Shown: piece after piece, positions 27,524-37,238 of the stretch
Layout of the letters: each line of letters opens with the position of its first letter
Numbering within the stretch: the first letter of the stretch is position 1
NCBI GenBank assembly: GCA_022799315.1
Contig: JAAWOE010000005.1
Coordinates: 1 to 64,000, forward strand
Origin: Clostridia bacterium
Lineage (GTDB): Bacteria > Bacillota > Clostridia > TANB77 > CAG-508
Direction: 5' to 3'
Length of the DNA stretch: 64,000 bases
Made by a program: the position numbers and the translations under genes
The notes under the pieces: model-generated
Seen by the model: the letters and a program-made list of their open reading frames with translations, nothing else
Told to the model about the DNA's origin: nothing
Databases searched by the model: none

Positions 27524-28403
27524 ATGTATAAATTAGTTGCTATTGATTTGGATGGAACGCTACTTAATTCTTTTGGTGAGGTGAGTATAGCAAATAAAGA
27601 AGCTATTAAAGATGCTGTAAAAAATGGTGTGGATGTTGTTTTGGCATCACGGAAGAATGCCTACTTCTGTAAGAAATTTGGCAAAAGAAATTGGAGCAGA
27701 TAAATATATAATTTGTGGAAATGGAACCTTAATATATGATTTGCAAAATGAAGAAATTATATACGATTCATTTATGGAAAAAGAAAAGGTTTTAAAAATA
27801 ATTAAACTTTGTGAAGAAAATAGTATTTACTATAATGTTTATACTGAAGATAGTGTTTTAACAAAATCATTAAATTATAATGTATTGTTTTACGATAATG
27901 AAAACAGCAAAAAGCCAATAGAAAAAAGAACAAGCATAAATATAGTTGAAGATATATATAAATATATAGAGGACAATCCTAATATGAATATTTTAAAAAT
28001 GACTATATGTGATAGTGATAAAACTATATTTTCTAGTATTGTTAGAAAATTAAAAATGATTCCTAAAATTGATATTTTGGAAGTAGAGCATATGTCAAGA
28101 AAAAATATAAAGTCTGGAAGTGTGGATATTCCAATAGAATATTTTTATACAGAAATTGCAAACGAAAATACTAATAAATGGACAGCAATAAAATTTTTAA
28201 TAGAGAAATTAGATATAAAAAAAGAAGAAGTTATGGCAATTGGAGATAATGCGAACGATATAGAAATGGTAGAAAATGCAGGCCTAGGAGTTGCTATGGG
28301 GAACAGTATGCTATCTGTAAATGGAATAGGAGATATTATTGTAAAAGACAATAACTCTGATGGGGTAGCAGAAGCTATAAATGCGTATATAAATAATATA
28401 TAA
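27524..28403 (+). CDS. Cof-type HAD-IIB phosphatase, read through a +1 shift at CGG
   Basis: The start has RBS AAAGGAGATT and encodes MYKLVAIDLDGTLLNSFGEV, with HAD motif I (DLDGTLL). The frame meets TCA CGG AAG at 27650 and would stop soon after. Skipping the C yields VVLASGRMPTSVRNLAKEIG, restoring the conserved motif II region (ATGR in the family), then CGNGTLIYD and the cap domain. Motif IV is EVMAIGDNANDIEMVENAGL, followed by GVAMGNSM. Full length is about 292 residues, normal for the family. It dephosphorylates small sugar phosphates or cofactors; the substrate is unknown. Confidence 0.85.
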
Positions 28404-28441
28404 CAATAAGAGGATTTTTAATGAAAAATCCTCTTATTTGA
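28404..28441 (+). terminator. Terminator after HAD gene
   Basis: AATAAGAGGATTTTT and AAAAATCCTCTTATT pair around AATG. The 130 bases to the next start hold only AT-rich sequence and the Tad operon RBS. Confidence 0.8.
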
Positions 28442-28577
28442 AAGATTATTACATTAATATTACAACGACATTATTTTTACATTACATATAGTGATAATTA
28501 TTGTTTTAAGTTGAAATTTGATGTACAATGAAATAAATAGTGATATTTTGTCATAACATAACTAAGGAGGAATTAAA

Positions 28578-29465
28578 ATGGCAACAAATCCAATGCAAAG
28601 AAAAGCAAGAAATTCAATTTTAATAGGTGTTGTAATAGGTCTTTTAATAGGAGCGGTAGTAGTAGGCTTACTATTTTTACAACTAACAAATGTACAAAAA
28701 AATCTAAAGGAGATAAAGGATGCTACAAGACAAGTATATGTAGTTAAAAATGATGTAAAATCAGGAACTACAATAGATTCTACTATGATAGAATTAAAAT
28801 CTGCTACAAAAGATGTAATTCCATCAGACTACATTAGTACTATTCCAGAAAACTCAGTTGCAAAAATAAATATTACAAAAGGAACAGTATTATCTAAAGC
28901 TTTAATTGACGAAGCAGACGAAAAAACAACAAATGATTTAAGAGAACAACAATATAATATGATTATATTACCACAATACCTAGAAGTTGATGATTATATA
29001 GATATTCGTTTAACATTACCAAATGGTCAAGATTACATAGTTGTATCTAAAAAACGTATTAAAAATATTACAGAAGATACAATTTGGGTTAATATGTATG
29101 AAGAAGAAACATTAGCTATGACAAACGCGATTGTTGAAGCTTATGTTATGAAAGGTTCAAAACTATATGCAACAACATATGTTGATGCAGGAATGCAACA
29201 AAATGCAATACCAACATATGTACCAAGTTCATACGTAATAAATTTAATTAATGCAGATAAGAATATTACAGAAGAAGCAAGAAGAACATTAGTTGAAAGA
29301 TATACACAAGAACTAAGATTAAGAAGAGAAAGTGATATAACAAGCCAAGTAAATGCTTATGGAGAAGAAGCAAAAGATAATATAGAGGCTGGCATTGAAG
29401 AAGAAATTACAAAATCTAAAGAAGCTAGAAAACAATATATAGATTCACTAGGTGTAAGCGAATAA
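28578..29465 (+). CDS. CpaB/RcpC-like SAF-domain protein of the Tad-like operon
   Basis: The 295-residue protein has an N-terminal membrane helix (NSILIGVVIGLLIGAVVVGLL without the last residue). A SAF domain follows: VYVVKNDVKSGTTIDSTMI then IPENSVAKINITKGTVLSKA. The family (CpaB/RcpC) is an inner-membrane/periplasmic component of Tad pili and also resembles flagellar FlgA. The C-terminus is a charged helix. RBS AAGGAGGAA is strong; it is the first gene of the operon. Confidence 0.8.
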   Translation: MATNPMQRKARNSILIGVVIGLLIGAVVVGLLFLQLTNVQKNLKEIKDATRQVYVVKNDVKSGTTIDSTMIELKSATKDVIPSDYISTIPENSVAKINITKGTVLSKALIDEADEKTTNDLREQQYNMIILPQYLEVDDYIDIRLTLPNGQDYIVVSKKRIKNITEDTIWVNMYEEETLAMTNAIVEAYVMKGSKLYATTYVDAGMQQNAIPTYVPSSYVINLINADKNITEEARRTLVERYTQELRLRRESDITSQVNAYGEEAKDNIEAGIEEEITKSKEARKQYIDSLGVSE

Positions 29466-29481
29466 AAAATAGGAGGACTTA

Positions 29482-30183
29482 ATGAAAACAATAGGATTTA
29501 TAGGATGCTATGATAAGACAGATTTCATTATGTGTGTTGCAAAAATTTTAACAATGTTAGGTAAAAGAGTATTGGTAATAGACAATACTCTTATACAAAA
29601 AGCACGTTATATAGTTCCAGTAATTAACCCTACAAAAGCTTATGTAACAGAGTTTGAAGGATTTGATGTATCTGTTGGGTTTGAAGATTATGATTCATTA
29701 AAAAGATATTTAGCAATACAAGAAGGAAAAGAACCAGAATACGATATTGCACTAATAGATATAGATAATATAGATAGTTTTGAAAAATTCAAAATTACAA
29801 GTTGTGAAAAAAACTACTTTGTTACATCGTTTGACTTATGCTCGTTAAAAAAAGGATTAGAACTATTAAGCAGAGTAAAGGATCCAGTTAGATTAACTAA
29901 AATACTATTTTCAAAAAATATATTAAAAGAAGATGATGACTATTTGAATTTCTTATCTCTTGGAATGAAAATAGTATGGAATAATGATTACCGCATATAT
30001 CTACCAATAGACAATGGAGATCAAAGTGCCATTATAGAAAATCAAAGAATTTATAAAATTGGAATAAAAAGATTAAGCTCACAATATAAAGATAGTTTAT
30101 CATATATTGTAGAAGATATAGCAAGTGACGTTGCACCACAAGAAATCAAAAAAATATTCAAAATAATAGAAAAGGAAGTGTAG
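29482..30183 (+). CDS. Degenerate MinD/ParA-like protein of the Tad-like operon
   Basis: The 233-residue protein begins MKTIGFIGCYDKTDFIMCVA, which has the position and Lys-Thr of a deviant Walker A but lacks the full glycine pattern. ILTMLGKRVLVIDNT and YDIALIDIDNI resemble the following strands of a MinD/CpaE fold. It is probably a scaffold or localisation factor (CpaE role); ATPase activity is doubtful. RBS AGGAGG; 16 bases after cpaB. Confidence 0.6.
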   Translation: MKTIGFIGCYDKTDFIMCVAKILTMLGKRVLVIDNTLIQKARYIVPVINPTKAYVTEFEGFDVSVGFEDYDSLKRYLAIQEGKEPEYDIALIDIDNIDSFEKFKITSCEKNYFVTSFDLCSLKKGLELLSRVKDPVRLTKILFSKNILKEDDDYLNFLSLGMKIVWNNDYRIYLPIDNGDQSAIIENQRIYKIGIKRLSSQYKDSLSYIVEDIASDVAPQEIKKIFKIIEKEV

Positions 30184-30186
30184 CAA

Positions 30187-31039
30187 ATGCCTATTATAAC
30201 ATTCTGGAGCAATTCTAAAAAGCAAACAGGACAGACGATGTCTTTAACAGCAATTGCTACAAGTATGGCAATAGAACATAATTATAAAATTTTAATTGTA
30301 TCTACTGAGTATAATGATGATACTTTAGATTTATGTTTTGGGTCTGCAAATAATAAAAAAATAGTAAGTAAATTAGTTAAAAATCCTACTATAGAAGTAG
30401 ATAGTGGAGTTGAAGGACTATATAAAATTGCATACAGTGGAAGAATGACACCAGAATTAATACAAAACTATACTCGTGTAATTTATAAAAATAGATTAGA
30501 AGTTTTATATGGATATAAAGAAGACAAAACAAGACCTGCAGAAGAAGAATATTTGAAAGTAAAAGAAAAATATAAAGAAATAATTTTAAATGCAAGTAAG
30601 TTTTATGATATGGTTTTTGTTGATTTGGGTAAAGGGTTAGATGATCCTATGGTAAGACAAATACTACGGAATGAGCGATATTGTTGTTTACAATGTAGAA
30701 CAAAAAATGAATATGATAAATGACTTTATAGAAGTTAGAACGAAACTGCCTAATGACAATAAAGGGAACTTTATATTAAATATAGGAAGATTTGATAGCT
30801 TTTCAAAATATAGCATTAAAAACATTGCAAGATATGTAGGTTTAAAAAGCGATATGATATCTGCTGTACCATATAACACACTATATTTTGAAGCAGCAAG
30901 TGAAGAAGATGTAGCAGACCTATTTTTAAGAATTAGAAAAGTTAATGAAAACGAAAGAAACGGCGGATTTGTAAAATGGATAAAAGATGCTGGAGAAAAA
31001 ATTATTTACAAAATAAAAGAATTACAAATGATAATGTAA
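30187..31039 (+). CDS. Second MinD/CpaE-like protein, read through a +1 shift at CGG
   Basis: The start MPIITFWSNSKKQTGQTMSL resembles a deviant Walker A (Lys and Thr-Gly-Gln-Thr). KILIVSTEYNDDTLD and YDMVFVDLGKGLDDP fit the next strands of a ParA/MinD fold. At 30667 the codon CTA is followed by CGG; reading on gives a stop within 20 codons. Skipping the C gives RQILGMSDIVVYNVEQKMN and 120 more residues of the same fold (NGDIVV-like strand, VPYNTLYFEAA near the end). The full product is about 283 residues. It lies between the first MinD-like gene and cpaF with tight spacing, so it should be functional in the operon. Confidence 0.75.
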
Positions 31040-31061
31040 TCTAGAAGGAGGAAGACTGTAT

Positions 31062-33011
31062 ATGCTAATAAATTTTATCTTAACAATTATAGTAATACTT
31101 GCTTTAATTGCTATAGTAATGCGTTCACTTGCAAAAAAGAAAGAACAAAAAGTAGAACAAGAAGTAGAAGTTGATGATAAAACATATACATTAGAAAAAA
31201 TGACAGCGTTTGTTAAAAGAAGACTTGATGAAATTACAAAAATCAACTTATATGATATAGGTCTTTCAGAAGAAGAATTAAAAAGAAGAAAAAAGAAAAA
31301 ATACGAGTTAAAAAAGGCTCTTAAAGGTTGTACATATGGAGATGTAAACGATAAGAAATATGTTAAAGAGTTAATTTACGATTTACTATTAAAAGAGTAT
31401 GGAGTAGATGAAATAAATATATCAAAAGCAATACCCTTTGATGTTCCTTCATTATTAACAGATCAAGATAAATTTGATATTTTAATATATATGTACAAAA
31501 AAGAATTTGGTTATGAAGCATTAACACAATTAATTAAAAAATATAATTTGGCTGTATTAAAATATGTATCTGGAGAAACAAAACCTAGCTATGTTATAAC
31601 AGGAGAAGAAATAAGTGACATATATGAAAAAGAACAATTAGTGTTAAATTTCTCAGACAAATTAAATGTAGTAGTACAAAGAATTTACCAACATTATAAA
31701 GGTTATAGTAGTATTGATGAAGTAAGAGATATGAATATAGATGGAGTATCAGGTGGTGTATCTGGTCTTCCAGAATCTTTCTTAAGCCAAGTTGCTCAAA
31801 CTGATGGAGACTATCTAGACCAAGTGTTAGAAAACAAAGTACCTCGTGCATGTGATAGTATTTGGATTTTCTTCCAAGGTAAATCTATAAGACTTGCTTT
31901 TCTTTCATTTGGAACAGAAAGCGAATTAAAAAGAGTATGCCAAAACATTTACAAATATAATAACCCAGGGCAATTATCAGATACTAATGGTTATAAAATA
32001 AATGAAATGAAAGATGGATCTCGTGTTGTTGTTGTAAGACCATCATTCTCAGAAACATGGGCATTTTTCGTAAGAAAATTTGACGTTAAACGTGCGACAC
32101 TTGAACAATTAATTGTATTCCCAGGTAAAGATAAAGCGATTGATTTACTAAAATTCTTAGTAAAAGGAGCAAGAATTATTTCTCTTACAGGTGAGCAAGG
32201 TTGTGGTAAAACAACAATGCTTATGGGTATGATTGAAAATATATATGAAACAATGAACATAAGGGTTCAAGAAACAGCGTTCGAGTTACACTTAAGAAAA
32301 ATATACCCAACAAGAAACATTTTAACCTTTAGAGAAACGGAAACAATTTCTGGACAAGAAGGTCTAGATGTTCAAAAGAAAACTGACGGTTCTGTTAACA
32401 TAATCGGTGAGGTTGCAACAGACCCCGTAGCATCTTGGATGATTCAAGCAGCCCAAGTTGCATCAAAATTCACACTATTTACACACCACGCTAAAACATT
32501 TCCAAACTTAGTAACAGCATTAAGAAACTCAATGCTAAGAACTGGTGTATTTACAAATGAAAGAACGGCAGAAGAGCAAGTTGTACAAGTATTAAACTTC
32601 GACATTCACTTAGTAAAAGACTTTAGAGGAAGAAGATACATAGAAAGAGTAACAGAATGTATACCAGTAGAGGATAAAAATGAGTATACATTTGACCATA
32701 AAAAAGAAAAAACATTAGAAGGAAAATTTGATAAGTTTTTCGATAATGCAACACATTATTTTACAAAAGTAACAGATAGAAAATTATATGACTATGTAAA
32801 TATTATGGAATATATCGATGGAGAATATGTGCTTACAAACAAAATATCAGACCAAAACCTACGTGATATGAGAAGCAATATGGATGAAACTGATATGGAA
32901 GCATTTGATAAATTTGTTGAAGAAAATTGGGGAGCAAAAATTGAACATCCAGATATGAAAAAAGAAGAACAACCTAAAAAACGTGGAAGAAAAGCAAAGC
33001 AAACTGTTTAG
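31062..33011 (+). CDS. CpaF/TadA-like secretion ATPase
   Basis: The 649-residue protein has an N-terminal membrane helix (INFILTIIVILALIAIVMR), unusual for CpaF, then a long N-domain. The ATPase core has Walker A LTGEQGCGKTTMLMG and an Asp box region (RETETISGQEGLDVQKKTDG). The next strand has NIIGEVATDPVASWMIQAAQ, which replaces the usual GE(I/V)RG.EA, and a His box FTLFTHHAKTFPNLV. It drives pilin assembly or secretion. A basic tail (KKRGRKAKQTV) ends it. RBS GAAGGAGGAA. Confidence 0.85.
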   Translation: MLINFILTIIVILALIAIVMRSLAKKKEQKVEQEVEVDDKTYTLEKMTAFVKRRLDEITKINLYDIGLSEEELKRRKKKKYELKKALKGCTYGDVNDKKYVKELIYDLLLKEYGVDEINISKAIPFDVPSLLTDQDKFDILIYMYKKEFGYEALTQLIKKYNLAVLKYVSGETKPSYVITGEEISDIYEKEQLVLNFSDKLNVVVQRIYQHYKGYSSIDEVRDMNIDGVSGGVSGLPESFLSQVAQTDGDYLDQVLENKVPRACDSIWIFFQGKSIRLAFLSFGTESELKRVCQNIYKYNNPGQLSDTNGYKINEMKDGSRVVVVRPSFSETWAFFVRKFDVKRATLEQLIVFPGKDKAIDLLKFLVKGARIISLTGEQGCGKTTMLMGMIENIYETMNIRVQETAFELHLRKIYPTRNILTFRETETISGQEGLDVQKKTDGSVNIIGEVATDPVASWMIQAAQVASKFTLFTHHAKTFPNLVTALRNSMLRTGVFTNERTAEEQVVQVLNFDIHLVKDFRGRRYIERVTECIPVEDKNEYTFDHKKEKTLEGKFDKFFDNATHYFTKVTDRKLYDYVNIMEYIDGEYVLTNKISDQNLRDMRSNMDETDMEAFDKFVEENWGAKIEHPDMKKEEQPKKRGRKAKQTV

Positions 33012-33107
33012 AAATAAAAATTTATAATGGTAGAAACACTATTATAATACAAATCTTTATAAAATAAAATGTAGAAGCAGGTTTTGTGCCTGCTAAAGTG
33101 AAGAAAT

Positions 33108-33135
33108 GTAAAGGTCGACGCCTACGTCGACTCAT
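33108..33135. repeat. GTCGAC-type palindrome between cpaF-like and tadB-like genes
   Basis: GGTCGACGCCTACGTCGACT is a near palindrome of the same class as 1675-1755. It lies inside a 165-base gap within the operon that otherwise holds only the next RBS. Confidence 0.55.
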
Positions 33136-33176
33136 AGTACAAAATTCTTCGAATTTTGAAAGGAGGTGCCATTAGT

Positions 33177-35255
33177 ATGTCAAGTCAAATGATTATGTAT
33201 GGATTATTAGCAGTAGTGGGATTATTTGTCCTTGTTATTATTGCATATATTATTTTAATGAAAAGAATGAATAAATCAGACGTAAGACAAGCAATGGCAC
33301 TAAAATCTGGAACAGAATCTAAAAGTTTTTCAGCTGATGTTATATATCAAAAACTATATATGATATATATAAAAATACCAGGAATAAAGAGATACTTAGC
33401 AAAACTTAGAAGAAGACTTGAAATTATAAATATAGAGGATGAATATTTAACAAGACGTCAAACAGCAAAAATACTAACAAATTCATTGTTAATAATAATT
33501 CCGCTTACTTTAGCAATTATATTATTTACAAAAAACAATGTGCTATTACTTTGTATACTAATAATATTTGAAGTATTTATGATTGAAACAATTATAGATG
33601 GTATGGTTGATAAAATAGATAACAAACTATTGAAACAACAAATAGATTTCTTTGCAGAAATACGTCATGCATACCATGATACAAATATGGTTGAAGAAGC
33701 AATATATGAAGTATCACAAAATGATGAATTAGAAATTTCTCGCCAAGCAGAAAAAATATATGAAATATTAATATCTGATGATCCAGAATCAGAGCTTGAA
33801 AAATATTATGATATAGCACCAAATAGTTACCTAAAGGAATTTGCGGGAATTTCATATTTAACAAGAGAATTTGGTGATAGAAAAGATCAACATGGTGCAT
33901 CATTATACCTAAAAAATTTAAATAATATTACACAAGAAATGCAAATAGAGATATTAAAAAGAGATAAATTAGATTATGTATTTCAAAGTTTATCAGTAAT
34001 CTCTATTATACCAATACTATTTTTAGAGCCAGTAAAAAATTGGGCATTATCACAATTTAGTTTTACAGGTGATTTCTATAATGGTAAAGGTGGATTAATT
34101 GTACAAACATTAATATTAGTACTTACATTTGTATGTTATCTTTTAATAAGAAAAGTAAAAGATACATCAGAAACAAATGCAAGAATGAAAAACACAGAAA
34201 ATCCTTGGCAAGCAAAACTATATAAAAATAGACTAGGTAAAAAAATTATTGATATGTTTATGCCAAAAAAAGGGACAAAAGATGAAAGAAAAATAACCAA
34301 ATTACTTAAAGATGCTGCATCAAAATTAAAAATAGAATGGCTATATGTAAATAGAATTACAATAACGATAGTAACGTGTATAGTTTCTATATTTATGTTC
34401 TATCAATTACATAAAATAAGTATACAATATATATATGAGCAGCCTACATCTGATTATAATATTATAGGACAAATGTCAGCAACAGATGAAAAAAAAGGAA
34501 TGGAAACAACAGAGAAACATAATTATTTTTTGAATAAATTTAAAGGAAAGCCAGATACCACTGAAAAGCAAATTATAAATGCAATGAGATATTCTCCATA
34601 CTATGAAAACGCAACAGATGCAGAGCTAGAAGAAGAAGCAAAAACAATATATACAAAACTACAAGTAATAAATAGTGAGTACTTAAAATGGTTTGAAGTA
34701 CTTTTAGCAATAGTATTTTCTATAGTTGGATATATGGCACCAATTTGGATGCTTATGTTCCAAGTTAAAATGAGACAGCTTGATATGGAAGATGAAGTAA
34801 TGCAATTCCAAACAATAATACTAATGCTAATGAAAATTGAAAGAGTAAATGTAGAAATGATATTAGAATGGCTAGAAAGATATGCAAATATCTTTAAAGA
34901 GCCAATAACTAAGTGTGTTAACAACTATGAAAGTGGAGCTTGGGAAGCGCTAGAAGAATTAAAAAATGATGTATCATATACACAATTTATTCGTATAGTA
35001 GAAAGCTTACAAGCAGCTGTAGAAAAAATACCAATAAAAGAAGCATTTGATGAGCTAGATACAGAAAGAGCATATTACCAAGAAAAGAGAAAGGAATCAA
35101 ATGAAAGATTAATTTCTAGAAAAGGAATGATAGGTAAAGGAATTGGATTTGCTCCAATGATATGTTTATTTGTTGGATACTTAATTATACCACTTGTTGC
35201 AATTGGTATGATGAGTATGACTAGTGCATTTAATACAATGTCTAAGATGATGTAA
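33177..35255 (+). CDS. TadB/TadC-like inner membrane platform protein (two-part fusion)
   Basis: The 692-residue protein has two halves. The first (about 1-330) has helices near 5-25, 100-145 and 290-320 and a DFFAEIRHAYHDTNMVEEAI-like cytoplasmic segment. The second (about 380-690) repeats the pattern with QTIILMLMKIERVNVEMILE, FKEPITKCVNNYESGAWEAL and a final helix pair, as in T2SSF/TadC. Canonical systems encode TadB and TadC separately, so one polypeptide probably provides both. ATG 33177 with AAAGGAGGT is the start; the frame is open upstream to 33156. Confidence 0.75.
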   Translation: MSSQMIMYGLLAVVGLFVLVIIAYIILMKRMNKSDVRQAMALKSGTESKSFSADVIYQKLYMIYIKIPGIKRYLAKLRRRLEIINIEDEYLTRRQTAKILTNSLLIIIPLTLAIILFTKNNVLLLCILIIFEVFMIETIIDGMVDKIDNKLLKQQIDFFAEIRHAYHDTNMVEEAIYEVSQNDELEISRQAEKIYEILISDDPESELEKYYDIAPNSYLKEFAGISYLTREFGDRKDQHGASLYLKNLNNITQEMQIEILKRDKLDYVFQSLSVISIIPILFLEPVKNWALSQFSFTGDFYNGKGGLIVQTLILVLTFVCYLLIRKVKDTSETNARMKNTENPWQAKLYKNRLGKKIIDMFMPKKGTKDERKITKLLKDAASKLKIEWLYVNRITITIVTCIVSIFMFYQLHKISIQYIYEQPTSDYNIIGQMSATDEKKGMETTEKHNYFLNKFKGKPDTTEKQIINAMRYSPYYENATDAELEEEAKTIYTKLQVINSEYLKWFEVLLAIVFSIVGYMAPIWMLMFQVKMRQLDMEDEVMQFQTIILMLMKIERVNVEMILEWLERYANIFKEPITKCVNNYESGAWEALEELKNDVSYTQFIRIVESLQAAVEKIPIKEAFDELDTERAYYQEKRKESNERLISRKGMIGKGIGFAPMICLFVGYLIIPLVAIGMMSMTSAFNTMSKMM

Positions 35256-35279
35256 ATAAAACTAAAAGGGAGGTAAAGT

Positions 35280-35795
35280 ATGGAAAACGCATCAAAAGCA
35301 TTAATGATTGCTGGAGGAGTTTTAATTGCGCTAATGATTATAACATTGTTAGTGTACATGTTTACCTCAATGAGTGATGTATTTAAATCTGAAGACGAAA
35401 TTAAACGTATAGAAGAACTAGAAGCATATAATAAAGAATATGAATCATATAATAGAAAACTTCTAAGAGGTGCAGATATAATTTCATTAATGAATAAGGC
35501 AATTAGTAATAATAAAAAATATGAAGATGTATTAGAAGAATATAGAATGCAAATAGAATTTATTATGAAGGAAGAAATTGTTTATACAAAAACAGGAAAA
35601 AGTAATACTGGTAAATTTGAAGTAGGGAAGACCTATAATATAGAATCATTTGCAAGTATAAGAAATAATCAAGAAGCTTTTAACGATTTCAAAAGAAGAG
35701 TATTTGATTGTACAGGTACAGAATATAACGAATTAGGAAGAATATGTAAAATGAAATTTACAGAACGCAAGGTTGATTATACAGAAGGGTTCTAA
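35280..35795 (+). CDS. Pilin-like protein 1 (MENASKAL family)
   Basis: The 171-residue protein begins MENASKALMIAGGVLIALMI, a short polar lead with Glu2 followed by one long hydrophobic helix, as in type IV or Tad pilins and pseudopilins. The rest is polar and carries an EAYNKEYESYNRKLLRGADI segment that recurs in the next proteins. RBS GGGAGGT. The 36818 product begins almost identically, and those at 35820 and 37239 similarly. Processing by a prepilin peptidase is inferred; none is seen nearby. Confidence 0.65.
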   Translation: MENASKALMIAGGVLIALMIITLLVYMFTSMSDVFKSEDEIKRIEELEAYNKEYESYNRKLLRGADIISLMNKAISNNKKYEDVLEEYRMQIEFIMKEEIVYTKTGKSNTGKFEVGKTYNIESFASIRNNQEAFNDFKRRVFDCTGTEYNELGRICKMKFTERKVDYTEGF

Positions 35796-35819
35796 CAAAA
35801 AGGAGAGTGAAATGATAAT

Positions 35820-36227
35820 ATGGAAAACTCATCAAAAGCCTTATTAATAATTGCAGAAGTAATGGTTGGGGTATTATTACTTTCACTTATTGCAGCATTG
35901 TTTTTCTTATTTGATAATTATCAACAAAAAACTCAAGAAAATATAAACTCAAAAGAACTATATGAGTTTAATGCTAGATTTCAAGCGTATGAAGAAAAAG
36001 AGCTAACCCCACAAGATGTATTAACAATATTTAATATGGTTAATGAATACAATTTGAAATTTGATGGAGAAGAAGTAATTAGCATAAAAGGTATAGCAAA
36101 AAGTAGTGTAAAAAACAATAGTGAGTTTTTAAACACAACTACAAGATATGAAATACCAGAACAGGGTCTAAAATATGGAAGAGACGGAAAAATATATGAA
36201 ATAACAATAAAGAGGAAAACAAATTAG
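35820..36227 (+). CDS. Pilin-like protein 2 (MENSSKAL family)
   Basis: The 135-residue protein begins MENSSKALLIIAEVMVGVLL with the same polar lead and helix as its neighbour. It shares the following KELYEFNARFQAYEEKELTP segment, equivalent to the EAYNKEYESYN region of protein 1. It is probably a minor pseudopilin of the same machine. RBS AAAGGAGAG. Codon use is native. Confidence 0.62.
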   Translation: MENSSKALLIIAEVMVGVLLLSLIAALFFLFDNYQQKTQENINSKELYEFNARFQAYEEKELTPQDVLTIFNMVNEYNLKFDGEEVISIKGIAKSSVKNNSEFLNTTTRYEIPEQGLKYGRDGKIYEITIKRKTN

Positions 36228-36299
36228 AAGATATTACTAATTTAACAAAAAATATTGATAAAACTAGTAATAAATAGTATAATTAGAAAGGATACTTGT

Positions 36300-36740
36300 A
36301 TGAAAAAGATACTAATATGTCTAATAATTGTATTAGTAGCAACAACAATTGCTGTATCAATGTGGATATCAGGAAATAATACAAAACTTGCTAAAATAAA
36401 AGAAAACAACCAAAAGTATGAAATATATTTAGATAAAGAGGTTTTTGGAACAGATGTTACAACAGTAATAAATAAAGCTATAGACGATAACGAAAAAAGA
36501 GAAATACCGAAAGACGAAAAGGGTTTTTTCATACAAAATGATACAAATTCTATAAAAGTAGAATTAGTTATGCTAAATGGAGAAAGTAAAGAAACTTACC
36601 AAATGGAAACATTAAATAAAGTAGGGTTAAGTGGATTTATTAAAAATTTTAATTTGATAAACTTCAAATGTTCAAAAATAGAATATCATGATAAAACAAA
36701 ACTAATTAGTAAAATTATTTTTGAGCAAACAGAAGAATAA
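36300..36740 (+). CDS. Small membrane-anchored protein of the Tad-like operon
   Basis: The 146-residue protein starts MKKILICLIIVLVATTIAVS, a signal/anchor helix without the MENASKAL lead. A polar domain follows with TTVINKAIDDNEKREIPKDE. RBS AGAAAGGAT supports ATG 36300 rather than the longer open frame. No family is recognised. Confidence 0.6.
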   Translation: MKKILICLIIVLVATTIAVSMWISGNNTKLAKIKENNQKYEIYLDKEVFGTDVTTVINKAIDDNEKREIPKDEKGFFIQNDTNSIKVELVMLNGESKETYQMETLNKVGLSGFIKNFNLINFKCSKIEYHDKTKLISKIIFEQTEE

Positions 36741-36817
36741 AAATGTTATTAATATTTAGATTAAAAAATCTAATATAATATAAATAAAATAGTAATTATT
36801 CAAAGGAGGAAATTAAG

Positions 36818-37216
36818 ATGGAGAACGCATCAAAAGCACTATTAATAGCAGGTTCAGTATTAATAGTAATATTAATAATAGGGGTAGGAATGTTAGTATA
36901 CAGTAGTATGCAAGGAACAATTGATGAAGGAATTAGACAAATGTCTAATCAAGAAAAAGATATGTTTAACCAACAATTTATGCAATATGAAGGAAGAAAA
37001 AATGGTTCAAACGTAAAAGCTCTACAAAGTAAAGTAAATAATAACAATAGTCAAATTGAAGATGATAAAGATCCAAGATACGTAACAATGACTATAAAAG
37101 ATAACGCTGCTATAAATACAGCACGTACATATGATGTAACAGTAACAGATTCAGACGGAGATGGATTAGTAGATACAATTACTGTAGAACCTTATTTAAA
37201 AGGAACAAGTAAATAA
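36818..37216 (+). CDS. Pilin-like protein 3 (MENASKAL family)
   Basis: The 132-residue protein begins MENASKALLIAGSVLIVILI, the clearest copy of the shared lead and helix. QEKDMFNQQFMQYEGRKNGS is followed by a beta-rich C-terminus with DSDGDGLVDTITVEP, resembling a Ca2+-binding dockerin-like loop. This makes it a candidate for the major structural subunit. RBS AAAGGAGGAA is the strongest in the set, and 77 bases of free sequence precede it. Confidence 0.65.
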   Translation: MENASKALLIAGSVLIVILIIGVGMLVYSSMQGTIDEGIRQMSNQEKDMFNQQFMQYEGRKNGSNVKALQSKVNNNNSQIEDDKDPRYVTMTIKDNAAINTARTYDVTVTDSDGDGLVDTITVEPYLKGTSK

Positions 37217-37238
37217 ATGCTAAAAAGGATGATGTAAC

